Positions 16,908-25,983 of a stretch of 64,000 bases of DNA are shown here, piece by piece. The notes below the pieces were generated by a model that worked only from the letters and a program-made list of their open reading frames with translations, had not been told where the DNA came from and did not search any database. The stretch is from CAYTLW01 sp964438735 (GTDB lineage: Bacteria; Myxococcota_A; UBA9042). Position 1 is the stretch's first letter; each line of letters begins with the position of its first letter. The stretch spans positions 24,827-88,826 of the forward strand of contig CAYTLW010000018.1 of assembly GCA_964438735.1 (NCBI GenBank), in the 5' to 3' direction. Made by a program: the position numbers and the translations under genes.

Positions 16908-18772
16908 CAGTACTGTTCCTCGTAGAAGGAAGTCAGCAGCGAGGCATATGTCGCTGCCACGGCGTCCCTTCTGACCTTGAGGGTGGGGGTCAATTCGCCT
17001 TCCTCGTGGCTCATCTCCCGCTCCAGGATGGCGAACTTCCGAATCGTCTCGTAGCTGGCCAGGGCGCGATTGCATCGCTCCACGATGCCCTCGACGTGGT
17101 TGAACACCTCGGGATGCTGACTGAGGTCGGCATAGGAGGTCCACGGGATGTCGTGCTCGGCCGCCCAGGCGCGCAACCGCGCCTCGTCCAGGGTGATCAA
17201 TGCGCTCAGGAAGGGCCGACCATCGCCGAAGACCACCACCTGGGCGAGCAGGGGGTCGCGACCGACGTGGTTTTCGATGTTCTGCGGCGCCACATTCTTG
17301 CCGCCCAGGGTGACGATGATGTCCTTTTTGCGATCGGTGATGCGCAGGTAGCCCTCGTCGTCCAGTTCGCCGATATCTCCCGTATGCAGCCAGCGCTCGC
17401 CGTCGTCCTCGACGGTGACGGTCGTGGCGGTATCCTCGGGCAACCCGTGGTAGCCGAGCATCAGGTTCGGGCCGGCCAGCAAGACCTCGCCATCTTCGGC
17501 CAGGCGCACCTGCACGCCCTTCAGTGGACGGCCGACCGAGCCGATCTTGTAGGCGCTTGGCGTGTTCAACGTGGCCGCGCCGGTGTTCTCGGTCATGCCA
17601 TAGCCCTCCATGACCAGCAGTCCGAGGGCGTGGTAGAAGTGGGCCAGGTCACGAGGCAAGGCGGCGCCGCCAGAGATCAGCAGGCGGATGCGGCCGCCGA
17701 GCCTGGCGCGCAGACCGGACAACATGACCCGCTCGGCGATCTGCTCCCGCAGCGCCAACGTGCCGCCCGGCTTGCGGCTGAGCAGGCGCAATTCGCTGGC
17801 TTCCATACCCGTCGACAGTGCCCACTCGAAGGCGCGTTTGTGCACCGGGCTCGTATTGGTGACATCCAGGACCAGCGCCGTCTGCAGCTGCTCCAGGATG
17901 CGCGGCACGCAGGGCACGATGGTCGGCCGCGTCTGGCGCAGGTCCTCGAGCAGGGTCGACAACGAGCGGGGGAAGATCATCTCCACGTCGCGTCGCATGG
18001 CCGCCCAGGCGGCGAGCCGGCCGAAGACGTGGGCCAGCGGCAGCAGCACCATCATGGTGTCCGAGTCGCCGACCTCCAGTGCATCGACCACCGCCCTTGT
18101 CTCGAAGTCGAAGGCGGCGTGGCTGAGCATGACGCCTTTGGGATGGCCGGTGGTGCCGGAGGTGTACAGCCAGGTACAGGAGTCTTCGGGGCCGATGTCC
18201 GCACGCTGGCGGGCCGGCGCGTCGGCGGACTGCCGCCGGCCGTGGGCGTCCAGGCCCAGGGTATCCATCACCGCGTCTGCGCGACCGTCGGGCACCACCT
18301 CGTGCAGAGACAGGCGCGTGCGTCCATCCCGCTGGGGCCGGTCGCGGTGGCCCAGGGTGGCGAAGCAGAAGATGCGCTCCACCGCCGTATCGGGCAGTTC
18401 GGGGGCGACCAGCTTCTCCACCTGGAAGGGATCGTCGGCAAAAACGAAACGGGCGCCGCAATCGGCGAGGATCCAGGCGACCTCCGAGCCGACCGTGGTG
18501 GGGTAGATGGGTACGGTGACGCCACCGGCCATAAGCACAGCCATGTCCGCCCGCAGCCAGTCCGGCGAGGTCTCGGCCAGGATGGCCACCCGGTCGCCGG
18601 GCTTCAGGCCAAGTCCGACCAGGCCGCGCGCCCACAACTCTGAACAACTTCGCCAGTCGGCGAAAGTCTCGCTGCGCCAGATGCCGCCGCGCCGGCCGCG
18701 CAACATGGGCCGACCGGGGCGCCGCGCCACCGCTTGCTCGAAGACGTCGACCAGATTGCGGACCTGCACCAT
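16907..18772 (-). CDS. Long-chain acyl-CoA synthetase (AMP-forming)
   Basis: 621 residues, FAA1/FadD15 class. Activates fatty acids to acyl-CoA through an acyl-adenylate. The P-loop YTSGTTGHPKGVMLSH lies near residue 205; GYGMTENTGAATLN, the WLHTGDIGELDDEGYLRITDR hinge, and KKDIIVTLGGKNVAPQNIE are all intact, including the late catalytic Lys in LTPTLKVRR. First gene of a minus-strand run that goes on to the lipid-linked GT2; divergent from the small lipoprotein at 19003. Confidence 0.93.
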   Translation of the reverse strand: MVQVRNLVDVFEQAVARRPGRPMLRGRRGGIWRSETFADWRSCSELWARGLVGLGLKPGDRVAILAETSPDWLRADMAVLMAGGVTVPIYPTTVGSEVAWILADCGARFVFADDPFQVEKLVAPELPDTAVERIFCFATLGHRDRPQRDGRTRLSLHEVVPDGRADAVMDTLGLDAHGRRQSADAPARQRADIGPEDSCTWLYTSGTTGHPKGVMLSHAAFDFETRAVVDALEVGDSDTMMVLLPLAHVFGRLAAWAAMRRDVEMIFPRSLSTLLEDLRQTRPTIVPCVPRILEQLQTALVLDVTNTSPVHKRAFEWALSTGMEASELRLLSRKPGGTLALREQIAERVMLSGLRARLGGRIRLLISGGAALPRDLAHFYHALGLLVMEGYGMTENTGAATLNTPSAYKIGSVGRPLKGVQVRLAEDGEVLLAGPNLMLGYHGLPEDTATTVTVEDDGERWLHTGDIGELDDEGYLRITDRKKDIIVTLGGKNVAPQNIENHVGRDPLLAQVVVFGDGRPFLSALITLDEARLRAWAAEHDIPWTSYADLSQHPEVFNHVEGIVERCNRALASYETIRKFAILEREMSHEEGELTPTLKVRRDAVAATYASLLTSFYEEQY

Positions 18773-19002
18773 GCGATCCTCATCCTTCGCCGAGCCGAGG
18801 CCACACCTCGCGTGAACGGCCGCGGCAGGAACCCGCCGGGGGGCCCATTCCGACCGTGTGAAGGAGGGCCGACAAAGGCGGGAGCGGTATGATGCGGGGC
18901 CGTTGCCATCATGTAAACCCGCGAATATCGGCCATCCGCTTGCGGGGTCCGCAGACCGCCACTATGATCCGCGCGGTTGCCTCTGGTGCCCGGAGAGGTT
19001 CG

Positions 19003-19395
19003 ATGCCTTGGAAAGCCCCGCTCATCGCCAGCTTGACCCTGCTGATCGCCGTCACGTGCGCTGCTTGCAGCGGCGGTGATGCGCAGTCCGACGAGCTGCC
19101 CGACCTGTCCGACGACGACCGCACCGCGGTCCAGGTCGCCACCAGCCGCCAGTTGCAAATCGGCTACCAGATCCTGGCCGTCGCCTCGCAGGACGACGCC
19201 TTGGATTTCTGCCACGAGATGTGCAACCGGGCGATCGAGAGCTGCGCGCTGTCCATGCGCCTGTGCGACTTCAGCAAGCAGTACCCCGAGACGGTCTCCC
19301 TGTCCGCGCGCTGCCGCGTCAGCCGCGAGCGCTGCCGCCAGCACCAGAGCCGCATCCCGCGCCAATGTGCCTGCGACGTCCGCGAGGCCTCCTGA
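19003..19395 (+). CDS. Small Cys-rich lipoprotein
   Basis: 130 residues. The ATG at 19003 is preceded by GGAGAGG at proper spacing; the frame is open upstream but unsupported. Signal peptide II with lipobox Cys22 (VTCAACSGG). The mature part has an acidic stretch, then a helical domain with about eight Cys in CHEMCNRAIESCALSMRLC and CRVSRERCRQ...CAC, probably disulfide-bonded. No family recognised. Lies 57 bases before typA. Confidence 0.8.
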   Translation: MPWKAPLIASLTLLIAVTCAACSGGDAQSDELPDLSDDDRTAVQVATSRQLQIGYQILAVASQDDALDFCHEMCNRAIESCALSMRLCDFSKQYPETVSLSARCRVSRERCRQHQSRIPRQCACDVREAS

Positions 19396-19410
19396 CGGGA
19401 TGATCCCGGC

Positions 19411-19430
19411 GGCGGCGATCTCACGCCGCC
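19411..19430 (+). terminator. GC-rich hairpin between the small lipoprotein gene and typA
   Basis: A 7-bp GGCGGCG/CGCCGCC stem with a 6-base loop 16 bases after the lipoprotein stop. No T-tract follows, so it may be a weak terminator, an mRNA end-protector or an attenuator ahead of typA. Confidence 0.25.
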
Positions 19431-19452
19431 ATCCGAACAAAGACGAGGATCC

Positions 19453-21288
19453 ATGGCCCACGCGCCCGCAGTGCGCAACATCGGCATCATCGCCCACGTT
19501 GACCACGGCAAGACGACGCTGATCGACCAGATCCTCGCCCAATGCGGCGCGGTGCGACGGGGCGAAGTGGGCCGGGAGCAGCTGCTCGACTCCAATGACC
19601 TGGAGCGCGAGCGCGGCATCACGATCCTGTCCAAGAACACCGCGGTCGTGCACCGCGACGAGCTGATCAACATCGTCGATACGCCCGGCCACGCCGACTT
19701 CGGCGCCGAGGTGGAGCGCATCCTGCGCATGGTCGACTGCGTACTGCTCCTGGTGGACGCGGCCGAAGGGCCCATGCCGCAGACGAGATTCGTTCTGCGC
19801 AAGTCCCTGGCCCTGGGCCTGCGGCCCATCGTGGTGATCAACAAGGTCGACCGCCCCGACGCCGACCTCGACCGCGTGCTGGACGCCGTCTTCGACCTCT
19901 TCATCGCCCTGGACGCCGACGAGGAGCAGTGTGAGTTCCCGGTCATCTACGCCAGCGGGCGGGACGGCTGGGCGGCGGCCGACCCGGAAGCTGAGCGCAC
20001 CAACCTGGCACCACTGTTGGACCTGGTCCTGGAGCACGTGCCGCCGAGCGACTTCGATCTCGAGGGTCCGCTGCAGCTGCAGGTCGCGACCCTGGATCGC
20101 GACGACTTCATGGGCCGTATCGCCATCGGCCGCATCTACCGGGGCCGCATCGCGCGCGCCGACCGCCTGGTTCATGTACGCAGCGATGGCAGCACGGCGC
20201 CGTTCCGGGTCAGCAAGTTGATGGGCTTTCGCGGCACCAGTCGAGTCGACATCGAGGAGGCCTTCGCCGGCGACATCGTGGCCCTGGCGGGCGTGGCGGA
20301 GGTCACCGTCGGCGAGAGCCTGTGCGCCGAGTCGCGCATCGATCCGCTGCCGGCCATCCCCATCGATCCACCGACCCTGGCCATGGAGTTCATGGTCAAC
20401 GACTCGCCCATGGCCGGCCGCGAGGGACGCTACGTCACCTCGCGCCACATCCGCGCCCGCCTGGCCCGCGAGCTCGAGCACAATGTCTCGTTGCGAGTCT
20501 CCGATACGGAGCGCCCCGAGGTGCTCGAAGTGGCCGGCCGCGGCACCCTGTCGCTGTCGATCCTGATCGAGACCATGCGACGGGAAGGCTACGAGCTGCA
20601 GGTCTCTCAGCCGCGGGTCATCGAGCGCCGCGGCGAAAAAGGCGAGCGCCTGGAACCCTACGAGTCGGTCACCGTCGAATGCGGCGACCCCTTCAGCGGT
20701 TCGGTGATCGACAAACTGGCCCGACGTGGCGGCGAGCTGGTCGACATGCAGGTGGGCGGCGACGGCACCACGCGTCTGGAGCTGAGCGTGCCCGCCCGCG
20801 GACTGATCGGCTACCGCTCCGAATTCCTCACCGACACCCGAGGCAGCGGCGTGCTGCACCATATCTTCTCGCACTACGGTCCGTGGCGGGGCGCCATCAA
20901 CCTGCGCCGCACGGGCGTGATGGTGGCGCTGGAATCGGCCACCTCGACCGCCTACTCCCTGTTCAACCTGCAGGAGCGCGGCGTGATGCTGGTCGGCGCC
21001 GGCACAGAGGTCTACGGCGGCCAGCTGGTCGGCATCAACAGCCGTCCGGGCGACCTGGTGGTCAATCCCGGCAAGGGCAAGCAGCTGACCAACGTGCGCG
21101 CCGCCGGCTCGGACGACAAGCTGCTACTGACCCCGCATCGGGTCATGACGTTGGAAGAGAGCCTGGAGTTCGTCGACCGCAACGAGCTGGTCGAAGTCAC
21201 GCCCAAGGCGATCCGGCTGCGCAAGCGAGAGCTGGATCACAACGTGCGGCGACGCCAGGACAAGCGCGCTAGCGCGGCTGCGGAGTAG
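19453..21288 (+). CDS. typA: Translational GTPase TypA/BipA
   Basis: 611 residues, full length. Ribosome-binding GTPase related to EF-G that supports 50S maturation and growth under stress. G1 AHVDHGKTT, G2 RERGITI, G3 DTPGHADFG and G4 NKVDRPDAD are intact. The BipA-specific C-terminal half contains EGRYVTSRHIRARL, ARGLIGYRSEFLTDTRG and TAYSLFNLQERG. A ribosome site GACGAGGATCC precedes the ATG. Confidence 0.97.
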   Translation: MAHAPAVRNIGIIAHVDHGKTTLIDQILAQCGAVRRGEVGREQLLDSNDLERERGITILSKNTAVVHRDELINIVDTPGHADFGAEVERILRMVDCVLLLVDAAEGPMPQTRFVLRKSLALGLRPIVVINKVDRPDADLDRVLDAVFDLFIALDADEEQCEFPVIYASGRDGWAAADPEAERTNLAPLLDLVLEHVPPSDFDLEGPLQLQVATLDRDDFMGRIAIGRIYRGRIARADRLVHVRSDGSTAPFRVSKLMGFRGTSRVDIEEAFAGDIVALAGVAEVTVGESLCAESRIDPLPAIPIDPPTLAMEFMVNDSPMAGREGRYVTSRHIRARLARELEHNVSLRVSDTERPEVLEVAGRGTLSLSILIETMRREGYELQVSQPRVIERRGEKGERLEPYESVTVECGDPFSGSVIDKLARRGGELVDMQVGGDGTTRLELSVPARGLIGYRSEFLTDTRGSGVLHHIFSHYGPWRGAINLRRTGVMVALESATSTAYSLFNLQERGVMLVGAGTEVYGGQLVGINSRPGDLVVNPGKGKQLTNVRAAGSDDKLLLTPHRVMTLEESLEFVDRNELVEVTPKAIRLRKRELDHNVRRRQDKRASAAAE

Positions 21289-21352
21289 CCACCAAACGGC
21301 GGCGTGGCCGCGTGTTGCCAGCCAGTCAACCGGCTGTAATTGAAGGTGTTTT

Positions 21353-21378
21353 GCAAAAGTCCTCATGAGGACTTTTGC
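21353..21378. terminator. Perfect 26-bp palindrome between typA and the BI-1 gene
   Basis: GCAAAAGTCCTCA is followed directly by its exact reverse complement, in the 124-base gap between two convergent genes. A bidirectional terminator is the simplest reading, the A4 and T4 blocks within the arms supplying a short U-run on each strand. The absence of any spacer between arms is unusual. A GTGCGG-type short tandem run follows at 21379-21404. Confidence 0.5.
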
Positions 21379-21412
21379 GGTGCGGGTGCGGGTGCGGGTA
21401 CGGGATGGCGAT

Positions 21413-22198
21413 CTAGCGTCGATCGCCAAACAGCCGCAGCAGGAACAAGAACATATTGATGAAGTCGAGGTACAGGTTCAGCGCCCCGGCGATGGCCATC
21501 TGGCTGGCTTCGCGCGCGGTGCTGAAGCCGAGATAGCCAAGACGCTTGAACTTCTGCACGTCATAGGCGGTCAAGCCGGCAAAGAGCAACACGCCGATGA
21601 CGCTCACCGCCCAGTCCAGGGCCGTCGAGGCCAGGAACATGTTCACCACCATGGCGATGATCAGAGCGATGACGCCCATCATCAGGAAGGAGCCCATGCC
21701 CGTCAGGTCGCGCTTGGTCGTCAGGCCGATGAAAGCCATGGCGCCGTAGGTGCCCGCCGTGATGAAGAAGACCCGCGCCACCGAAGTGGCCGTGTACATC
21801 GCCACCACCACGCCCAGGGTGAGCCCGTTCATGGCCGCGTAGAGCAGGAAGAGGACCGCCGCGGTGCGCGCTGAGAGCTTGTGCAGCGTGGCGCTCAGGC
21901 CGATGACCAGCACCAGCTCGCCGATGATCAGCGGCAGGAAGAGACCGGAAGCGAAGTTCCAGGCGGCCTCGCTGCTCATGACGTACCAGGCGACGACGCC
22001 CGACAGGCCCAGGCCTGCGGCCATCCAACCGAAGACGTGGTTCATGAAGATGCGCGCCATCTCCTTGCGCTGGCTTTCCTCGCCGGGTGCGACCACGGCA
22101 TCGTCGCGTCCCCAGGCGGGCGCCACGGCGCCGGCGCGCTGCACGGCGGGTCCCCAGCCTCGGGTCCTGGGCTTGGGATCGGTGTGGATGTCGCTCAT
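21413..22198 (-). CDS. BI-1 (Bax inhibitor-1)/YccA-family membrane protein
   Basis: 261 residues with seven predicted transmembrane helices. UPF0005 hallmarks: IFMNHVFGWMAAGLGLSGVVAW, YAAMNGLTLGVVV, and the C-terminal ALNLYLDFINMFLFLLRLFGDRR with the Asp of the calcium/proton-leak pore region. A charged Pro-rich N-terminus of about 45 residues precedes the first helix. Bacterial members act as membrane-protease modulators or ion leaks; exact role here is unknown. Confidence 0.93.
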   Translation of the reverse strand: MSDIHTDPKPRTRGWGPAVQRAGAVAPAWGRDDAVVAPGEESQRKEMARIFMNHVFGWMAAGLGLSGVVAWYVMSSEAAWNFASGLFLPLIIGELVLVIGLSATLHKLSARTAAVLFLLYAAMNGLTLGVVVAMYTATSVARVFFITAGTYGAMAFIGLTTKRDLTGMGSFLMMGVIALIIAMVVNMFLASTALDWAVSVIGVLLFAGLTAYDVQKFKRLGYLGFSTAREASQMAIAGALNLYLDFINMFLFLLRLFGDRR

Positions 22199-22275
22199 GG
22201 TCTGCCTCCGCTGCCCGGTTCAGGGCACGCAGTTACACATTAGGTGGCGCTCGATGGCGGTCAAGATGGCGGTCG

Positions 22276-23355
22276 CTAGCGCCCGCCTTTCAGCGCCGCG
22301 GGTCGCATGGCGAAGCGGGCGGCCACGTCGGGTTTGACGACGCCGGCGCGGGCCATCTCGACCAGGGACTGGTCCACGGTCTGCATACCCAGCGCGCGGG
22401 TGTGCATCACGTCGTAGAGCGCTGCTGGATCGCTGCCCTCGCAGAGGATGCGATAGCTGTGCTCGTTGGCCATCAGCACTTCGACCGCGGGGAAGCGACT
22501 CTGGCCATCGGCGCCCGGCACCAGCCGCTGCGAGCAGGCGCCGATGAGCACGGAGGCCAGGCGTTGACGGGCCACGGCGGCTGCCGGACCGGTCTCCATG
22601 GCCATCAGGCGGCGCAGGGCGCGGGCGATGTCGGAGGCCTCGATGCAGGCGAAGACCAGGACACCGGACTCGGCGGCACCCAAGGCCAGCGACAGCGTCT
22701 CGGAATCGGGCACCCGGGCCAGGGCGATGACGTCCACATCCTGGCGCAACGCGCCGCGCAGGCCGGCCGGCCAGGAGGGCGTATCCAGGCCCACCTCGCG
22801 CTGGCAGATGAAGGCCAGCTTGTCCTCCAGCTGCGTCTCGATGGGACGCTCCAGGGTGACCACGTGGCGTGGCCCACCGGCGGAGGTGTTGATGGTATCG
22901 ATGACCGCCATCAAGGTCGTGGTGACACCGCTGCCCGGGGCCCCGCAGAGCAACACCAGGCCGTCGCGGGCAGCGCAGAAGCCAGCCATGGCCGCCGGCA
23001 GGCGCAGGTCGCGGAGCGTCACCACCCGGCTGGAGAGCACCCGCACGGCGATCGCCACGCTCTGCCGTTGCCGATAGAGGTGGACGCGAAAACGACCGGT
23101 GCCGACGATGGCGTAGATGCAGCTGACCTCGGCGCCGCTGCTGAATGCCTTGGCCTGGTTCGGTGACAGCACCGCCTGGGCGATCTCGGCCAGCTCTCCG
23201 TCGATGAATGGCGTCTCTTCGCGCCGATTGATCAGCGTACCGGCGCGCCGATAGATGGGGCGCTGGCCGGACTTGAGGTGCACATCTGAGATCTGGCGGT
23301 CTGCGGCAAAACGCAGGATCTTTTCGAAGCGGCCGCTGGCGTCTGGGAAGGGCAT
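22276..23355 (-). CDS. PilT/GspE-like protein with a degenerate nucleotide-binding site
   Basis: 359 residues, colinear with PilT retraction ATPases: N-terminal PAS-like domain (ISDVHLKSGQRPIYRRAGTL), then the RecA-like core. The Walker A reads GAPGSGVTTT (residues 138-147), with Val144 where the phosphate-binding Lys should be. The Walker B region reads DVDVIALARVPDSETLSLAL where PilT has a conserved GEMRD; only the Asp and ET-x-x-x-AL are kept. The usual HTN His box is replaced by FACIEASD. So ATP hydrolysis is doubtful. It may regulate a real PilT hexamer. No other pilus gene is adjacent. Confidence 0.88.
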   Translation of the reverse strand: MPFPDASGRFEKILRFAADRQISDVHLKSGQRPIYRRAGTLINRREETPFIDGELAEIAQAVLSPNQAKAFSSGAEVSCIYAIVGTGRFRVHLYRQRQSVAIAVRVLSSRVVTLRDLRLPAAMAGFCAARDGLVLLCGAPGSGVTTTLMAVIDTINTSAGGPRHVVTLERPIETQLEDKLAFICQREVGLDTPSWPAGLRGALRQDVDVIALARVPDSETLSLALGAAESGVLVFACIEASDIARALRRLMAMETGPAAAVARQRLASVLIGACSQRLVPGADGQSRFPAVEVLMANEHSYRILCEGSDPAALYDVMHTRALGMQTVDQSLVEMARAGVVKPDVAARFAMRPAALKGGR

Positions 23356-23359
23356 CGCG

Positions 23360-23827
23360 CTATTTCTTCTTGCCGCGCTTCTTCTTGCTCGGCGCCTTTT
23401 CGTCCTTGGCGGGCGCCTTGGCGACCTTCTTGAACTTCGGTCGGAAGACCTGCTGGTAGACCAGGATCCGGGCCCCGTCTCGACGGACGCGCTTGCGCTT
23501 GAACTTGGTCGCGTCGATCTCGAGCGTGATCGGCGTGTAGCCTTCCTGGCGCACCTGCACGACGACGGTGTGGTCGCGATCGCGGGCCAGGCCGAAGATG
23601 TGCAACGTCTTCTGGCGATCGATGTAGGTGTGGTTTTCCCAGGTGGAGCGACCGTTGACGGTGAACTTCACGAACTGGAACTTGGTCTTGATCATCACCT
23701 CGCCGGGCACGTGGTCGTCACTCTCGGCCTGGGCGGTGGCCGGGCTGAAGGCGAAGGTGAAGGCGGCGACAGCGGCCAGGACCAGGACGACGCCCCGGCT
23801 CGCGGGCAGATGTGTGGCGTGTTTCAT
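23360..23827 (-). CDS. Exported protein with a Lys-rich tail (PEGA-like)
   Basis: 155 residues. A signal peptide (1-35, ending TAQA) is followed by one beta-rich domain, FVKFTVNGRSTWENHTYIDR to QEGYTPITLEI, which resembles the PEGA surface domain in layout, and a strongly basic C-terminus (KKKRGKKK). The stop lies 4 bases before the PilT-like start region, so the two may be cotranscribed. No specific function recognised. Confidence 0.7.
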   Translation of the reverse strand: MKHATHLPASRGVVLVLAAVAAFTFAFSPATAQAESDDHVPGEVMIKTKFQFVKFTVNGRSTWENHTYIDRQKTLHIFGLARDRDHTVVVQVRQEGYTPITLEIDATKFKRKRVRRDGARILVYQQVFRPKFKKVAKAPAKDEKAPSKKKRGKKK

Positions 23828-23902
23828 CGATATTCTCCTGGAGGCCTTCGAGGGGTTGAAGGTGGCCTCCGCGCGAACATCACGACGCTCGATGACGGCT
23901 GG

Positions 23903-24595
23903 CTATTCGCCACCGCTTTCGAGCGCCTGCTCCAGTCGGGCGACCCGTTCGCTGAGGGCGCCCAACTCCTGCCGCAAGGCGACGACCTCGCGCTCGGCAT
24001 GGGAGCTGTGGGTAAGGGCCGAGACCACCAGACGGACCCGCTCGTCGATCCGCTGCTGGATGTCATCGTAGGCCTTTTGGGTTTGTCGGACCAGGGCCGG
24101 TGCGCGCTGGGGGCGATCGTCTTCGGAGTCAGCTTCCTCTGCATCAGCCGGCGCTTCCACGGCTTCGGTTGCGGTCGACTGCTCGGCCGTCTGGTCGCCG
24201 TCCGCCTCTTCGTCGGACGGGTCCTGCTTCTTCTGCAGCAGGTGCTCCACCGTCTTTTCGGCCTCAGTCTTCCATTTGCCCACCGTGCGCTCGGCGTCCG
24301 TGCGCACCTTGACCACGGGCTCGGCGATGTGCTGCTGCAGGAAGTCCCCGCCGGTGGCGATGAGGTCGCGCAGACCGGTCAAGGAGACGCTGCCTCGTTC
24401 GCGCCGCTCGCTGTCGAGCAAAGCCTGGGTCAGCGTGACCTCGGTCAGGTCATCCTTGGTCTTGTTGTCGATCACCTTGACGTCTTCACCGGCCCGGACG
24501 AGCTCGGCCACCTCGGTCAATGTCACGTAGCGGGATCGCTCCGTGTCGTACATTTTGCGGTTGGCGTAGCGCTTGATCAGCCGTCGAGAAGTCAT
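23903..24595 (-). CDS. phaR: Polyhydroxyalkanoate synthesis regulator
   Basis: 230 residues from the ATG at 24595. The first 60 residues are the PHB-accumulation regulator DNA-binding domain: RLIKRYANRKMYDTERSRYVTLTEVAELV then EDVKVIDNKTKDDLT. The middle has a phasin-binding-like region; then an acidic Glu/Ala linker and a C-terminal coiled coil (EVVALRQELGALSERVARLEQAL), probably for oligomerisation. In the family, PhaR represses phasin and PHA genes until it binds nascent granules. No PHA synthase or phasin gene is in view. Confidence 0.9.
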   Translation of the reverse strand: MTSRRLIKRYANRKMYDTERSRYVTLTEVAELVRAGEDVKVIDNKTKDDLTEVTLTQALLDSERRERGSVSLTGLRDLIATGGDFLQQHIAEPVVKVRTDAERTVGKWKTEAEKTVEHLLQKKQDPSDEEADGDQTAEQSTATEAVEAPADAEEADSEDDRPQRAPALVRQTQKAYDDIQQRIDERVRLVVSALTHSSHAEREVVALRQELGALSERVARLEQALESGGE

Positions 24596-24707
24596 GTCGA
24601 TCCGGGAGCAGTCGGCGGAGCGGCGTCGGATTGTGGCAGAATGACGCAGAGCGTCAACAGGGAATCCTGCCAGTCCGGCGCGCTGGATTCCGCGCCGCCA
24701 GATGGGG

Positions 24708-25277
24708 TCAGGGCACGCCGAGACGAAGCACCCGTTCACAGGCCAGCTCCCCCGGCTCTGGCGAAGCGATGACCAGGGTGCCGGCGTAATCGGCCAGGGC
24801 GGCGGCTACCTGGACCACACCCTCGCCATCCAACTCGGCCAGCGGCTCGTCGAGCAGCAGCAGGTCGGGCCGCACCGCCAGCGCCCGGGCGATGGCGACG
24901 CGTCGACGCTCACCGCCCGATAACGTGGCCGCCGGACGCAGGGCCAGGTGGTCTGCGCCCAGCGCGGACAGCCACTGAGCCGCGTCTTCGACCGGGCGGC
25001 CACCGGCGCGCAGGGCCAACTGCACGTTGTGCAAGGCGCTGCCGACGAAGAGATAGGGACGCTGATGAACCAGGACGGCGCGGCCAGGCGGCGGCAGGCC
25101 GTCGAGCTCGCCCACGGTGGGCGCCTGCAGACCGGCCAGGACCCGCAACAGGGTGGACTTGCCGCTGCCATTGGCACCGCAGACGGCGACGCGTTCGCCA
25201 GGGACGAGCTTCAACTCGGCCAGGTCCAACGCCACGACCTGGCCAAAACGCACCTGCAGCCCGCGGATCCGGGTCAT
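24708..25277 (-). CDS. tupC: Tungstate ABC transporter, ATP-binding subunit
   Basis: 189 residues, a short single-domain ABC ATPase. Walker A GANGSGKST at residues 34-42, Q-loop VHQRPYLF, signature LSGGERRRVAIARAL, Walker B LLLLDEPLAELD; the H-loop region is shortened (VIASPEPG), so the usual switch His is absent or displaced. Overlaps the permease by 4 bases. Substrate is assigned from the binding protein two genes upstream. Confidence 0.9.
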   Translation of the reverse strand: MTRIRGLQVRFGQVVALDLAELKLVPGERVAVCGANGSGKSTLLRVLAGLQAPTVGELDGLPPPGRAVLVHQRPYLFVGSALHNVQLALRAGGRPVEDAAQWLSALGADHLALRPAATLSGGERRRVAIARALAVRPDLLLLDEPLAELDGEGVVQVAAALADYAGTLVIASPEPGELACERVLRLGVP

Positions 25278-25969
25278 GGGCGCTCCTCGGCCAGCAGCCG
25301 TCGAGCGAGCACCGTGGCCACGACGGCCAGGCCGACCAGCAGGATACCCGGCGCCAGGGCGCGGCCGAACTCGCCGCGACTCAACTCCAGGGCGATGGTG
25401 CCGGGCAGCGTGCGCGTGGCCAAAGCGAGGTTGCCGCCGACGGTGATGGCGATGCCGAGCTCGGTGACGCAGCGCCCAAACGTGGCCAACAGGGCGGCGG
25501 CCAGCGCGGCGCGAACCTCGCCCAGGACCACCACAACCACCAACCGTCGATTGGCGCCGAGCGTCTTCAAGGTCTCCAGCACCCTGGAGTCCAGACCGGC
25601 GACCGCCCCGTGCACCAGGCTGGCCAGCAGGGGCAGGGCCAGCAGGGTCTCGCCGATAATGATGGCGCTGGCGCTGTAGAGCAGGTCCAGGTCACCCAGC
25701 GGCCCGCGCCGGGACAAGAGGCCGTAGACCAACAATCCCAGCGCAACGGTGGGGACCGACATGGCGACCCGCAAGCAGAAGACCTGCGCCCGGTAACCAC
25801 GGGGCCGGAACAGGGCCAGCGCTGCGCCCCAGGGAATGGCGACCACCGCCGCCAGGCCGATGGCCAGCAAACTGCAGCCCAGGGAGACCCACACCGCGTG
25901 CCAGATCCCAAAATCGCCGCTGGCGATCAGGTGCAGCGCCTCGGCCAGGCCGTCGAGCAGCATCTCCAT
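25274..25969 (-). CDS. tupB: Tungstate ABC transporter, permease subunit
   Basis: 231 residues with about five or six transmembrane helices, starting at MEMLLDGLAEALHLIASGD. The EAA loop (ETLKTLGANRRLVVVVVLGEVR) that docks the ATPase is clear, as is the TupB-type LGIAITVGGNLALATRTLPGTIALE. An open frame extends upstream through the binding-protein gene but is not coding. Confidence 0.92.
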   Translation of the reverse strand: MEMLLDGLAEALHLIASGDFGIWHAVWVSLGCSLLAIGLAAVVAIPWGAALALFRPRGYRAQVFCLRVAMSVPTVALGLLVYGLLSRRGPLGDLDLLYSASAIIIGETLLALPLLASLVHGAVAGLDSRVLETLKTLGANRRLVVVVVLGEVRAALAAALLATFGRCVTELGIAITVGGNLALATRTLPGTIALELSRGEFGRALAPGILLVGLAVVATVLARRLLAEERP

Positions 25970-25983
25970 GGCGCCGGTGGCTC

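Noticed and set aside
18604..20874. 756-codon minus-strand frame over the acyl-CoA ligase start and typA
   Set aside because: Overlaps well-defined genes and has no recognisable domain.
21379..21404. GTGCGG tandem run as a minisatellite or CRISPR-like repeat
   Set aside because: Only about four short units with no spacers; simple-sequence drift is enough to explain it.
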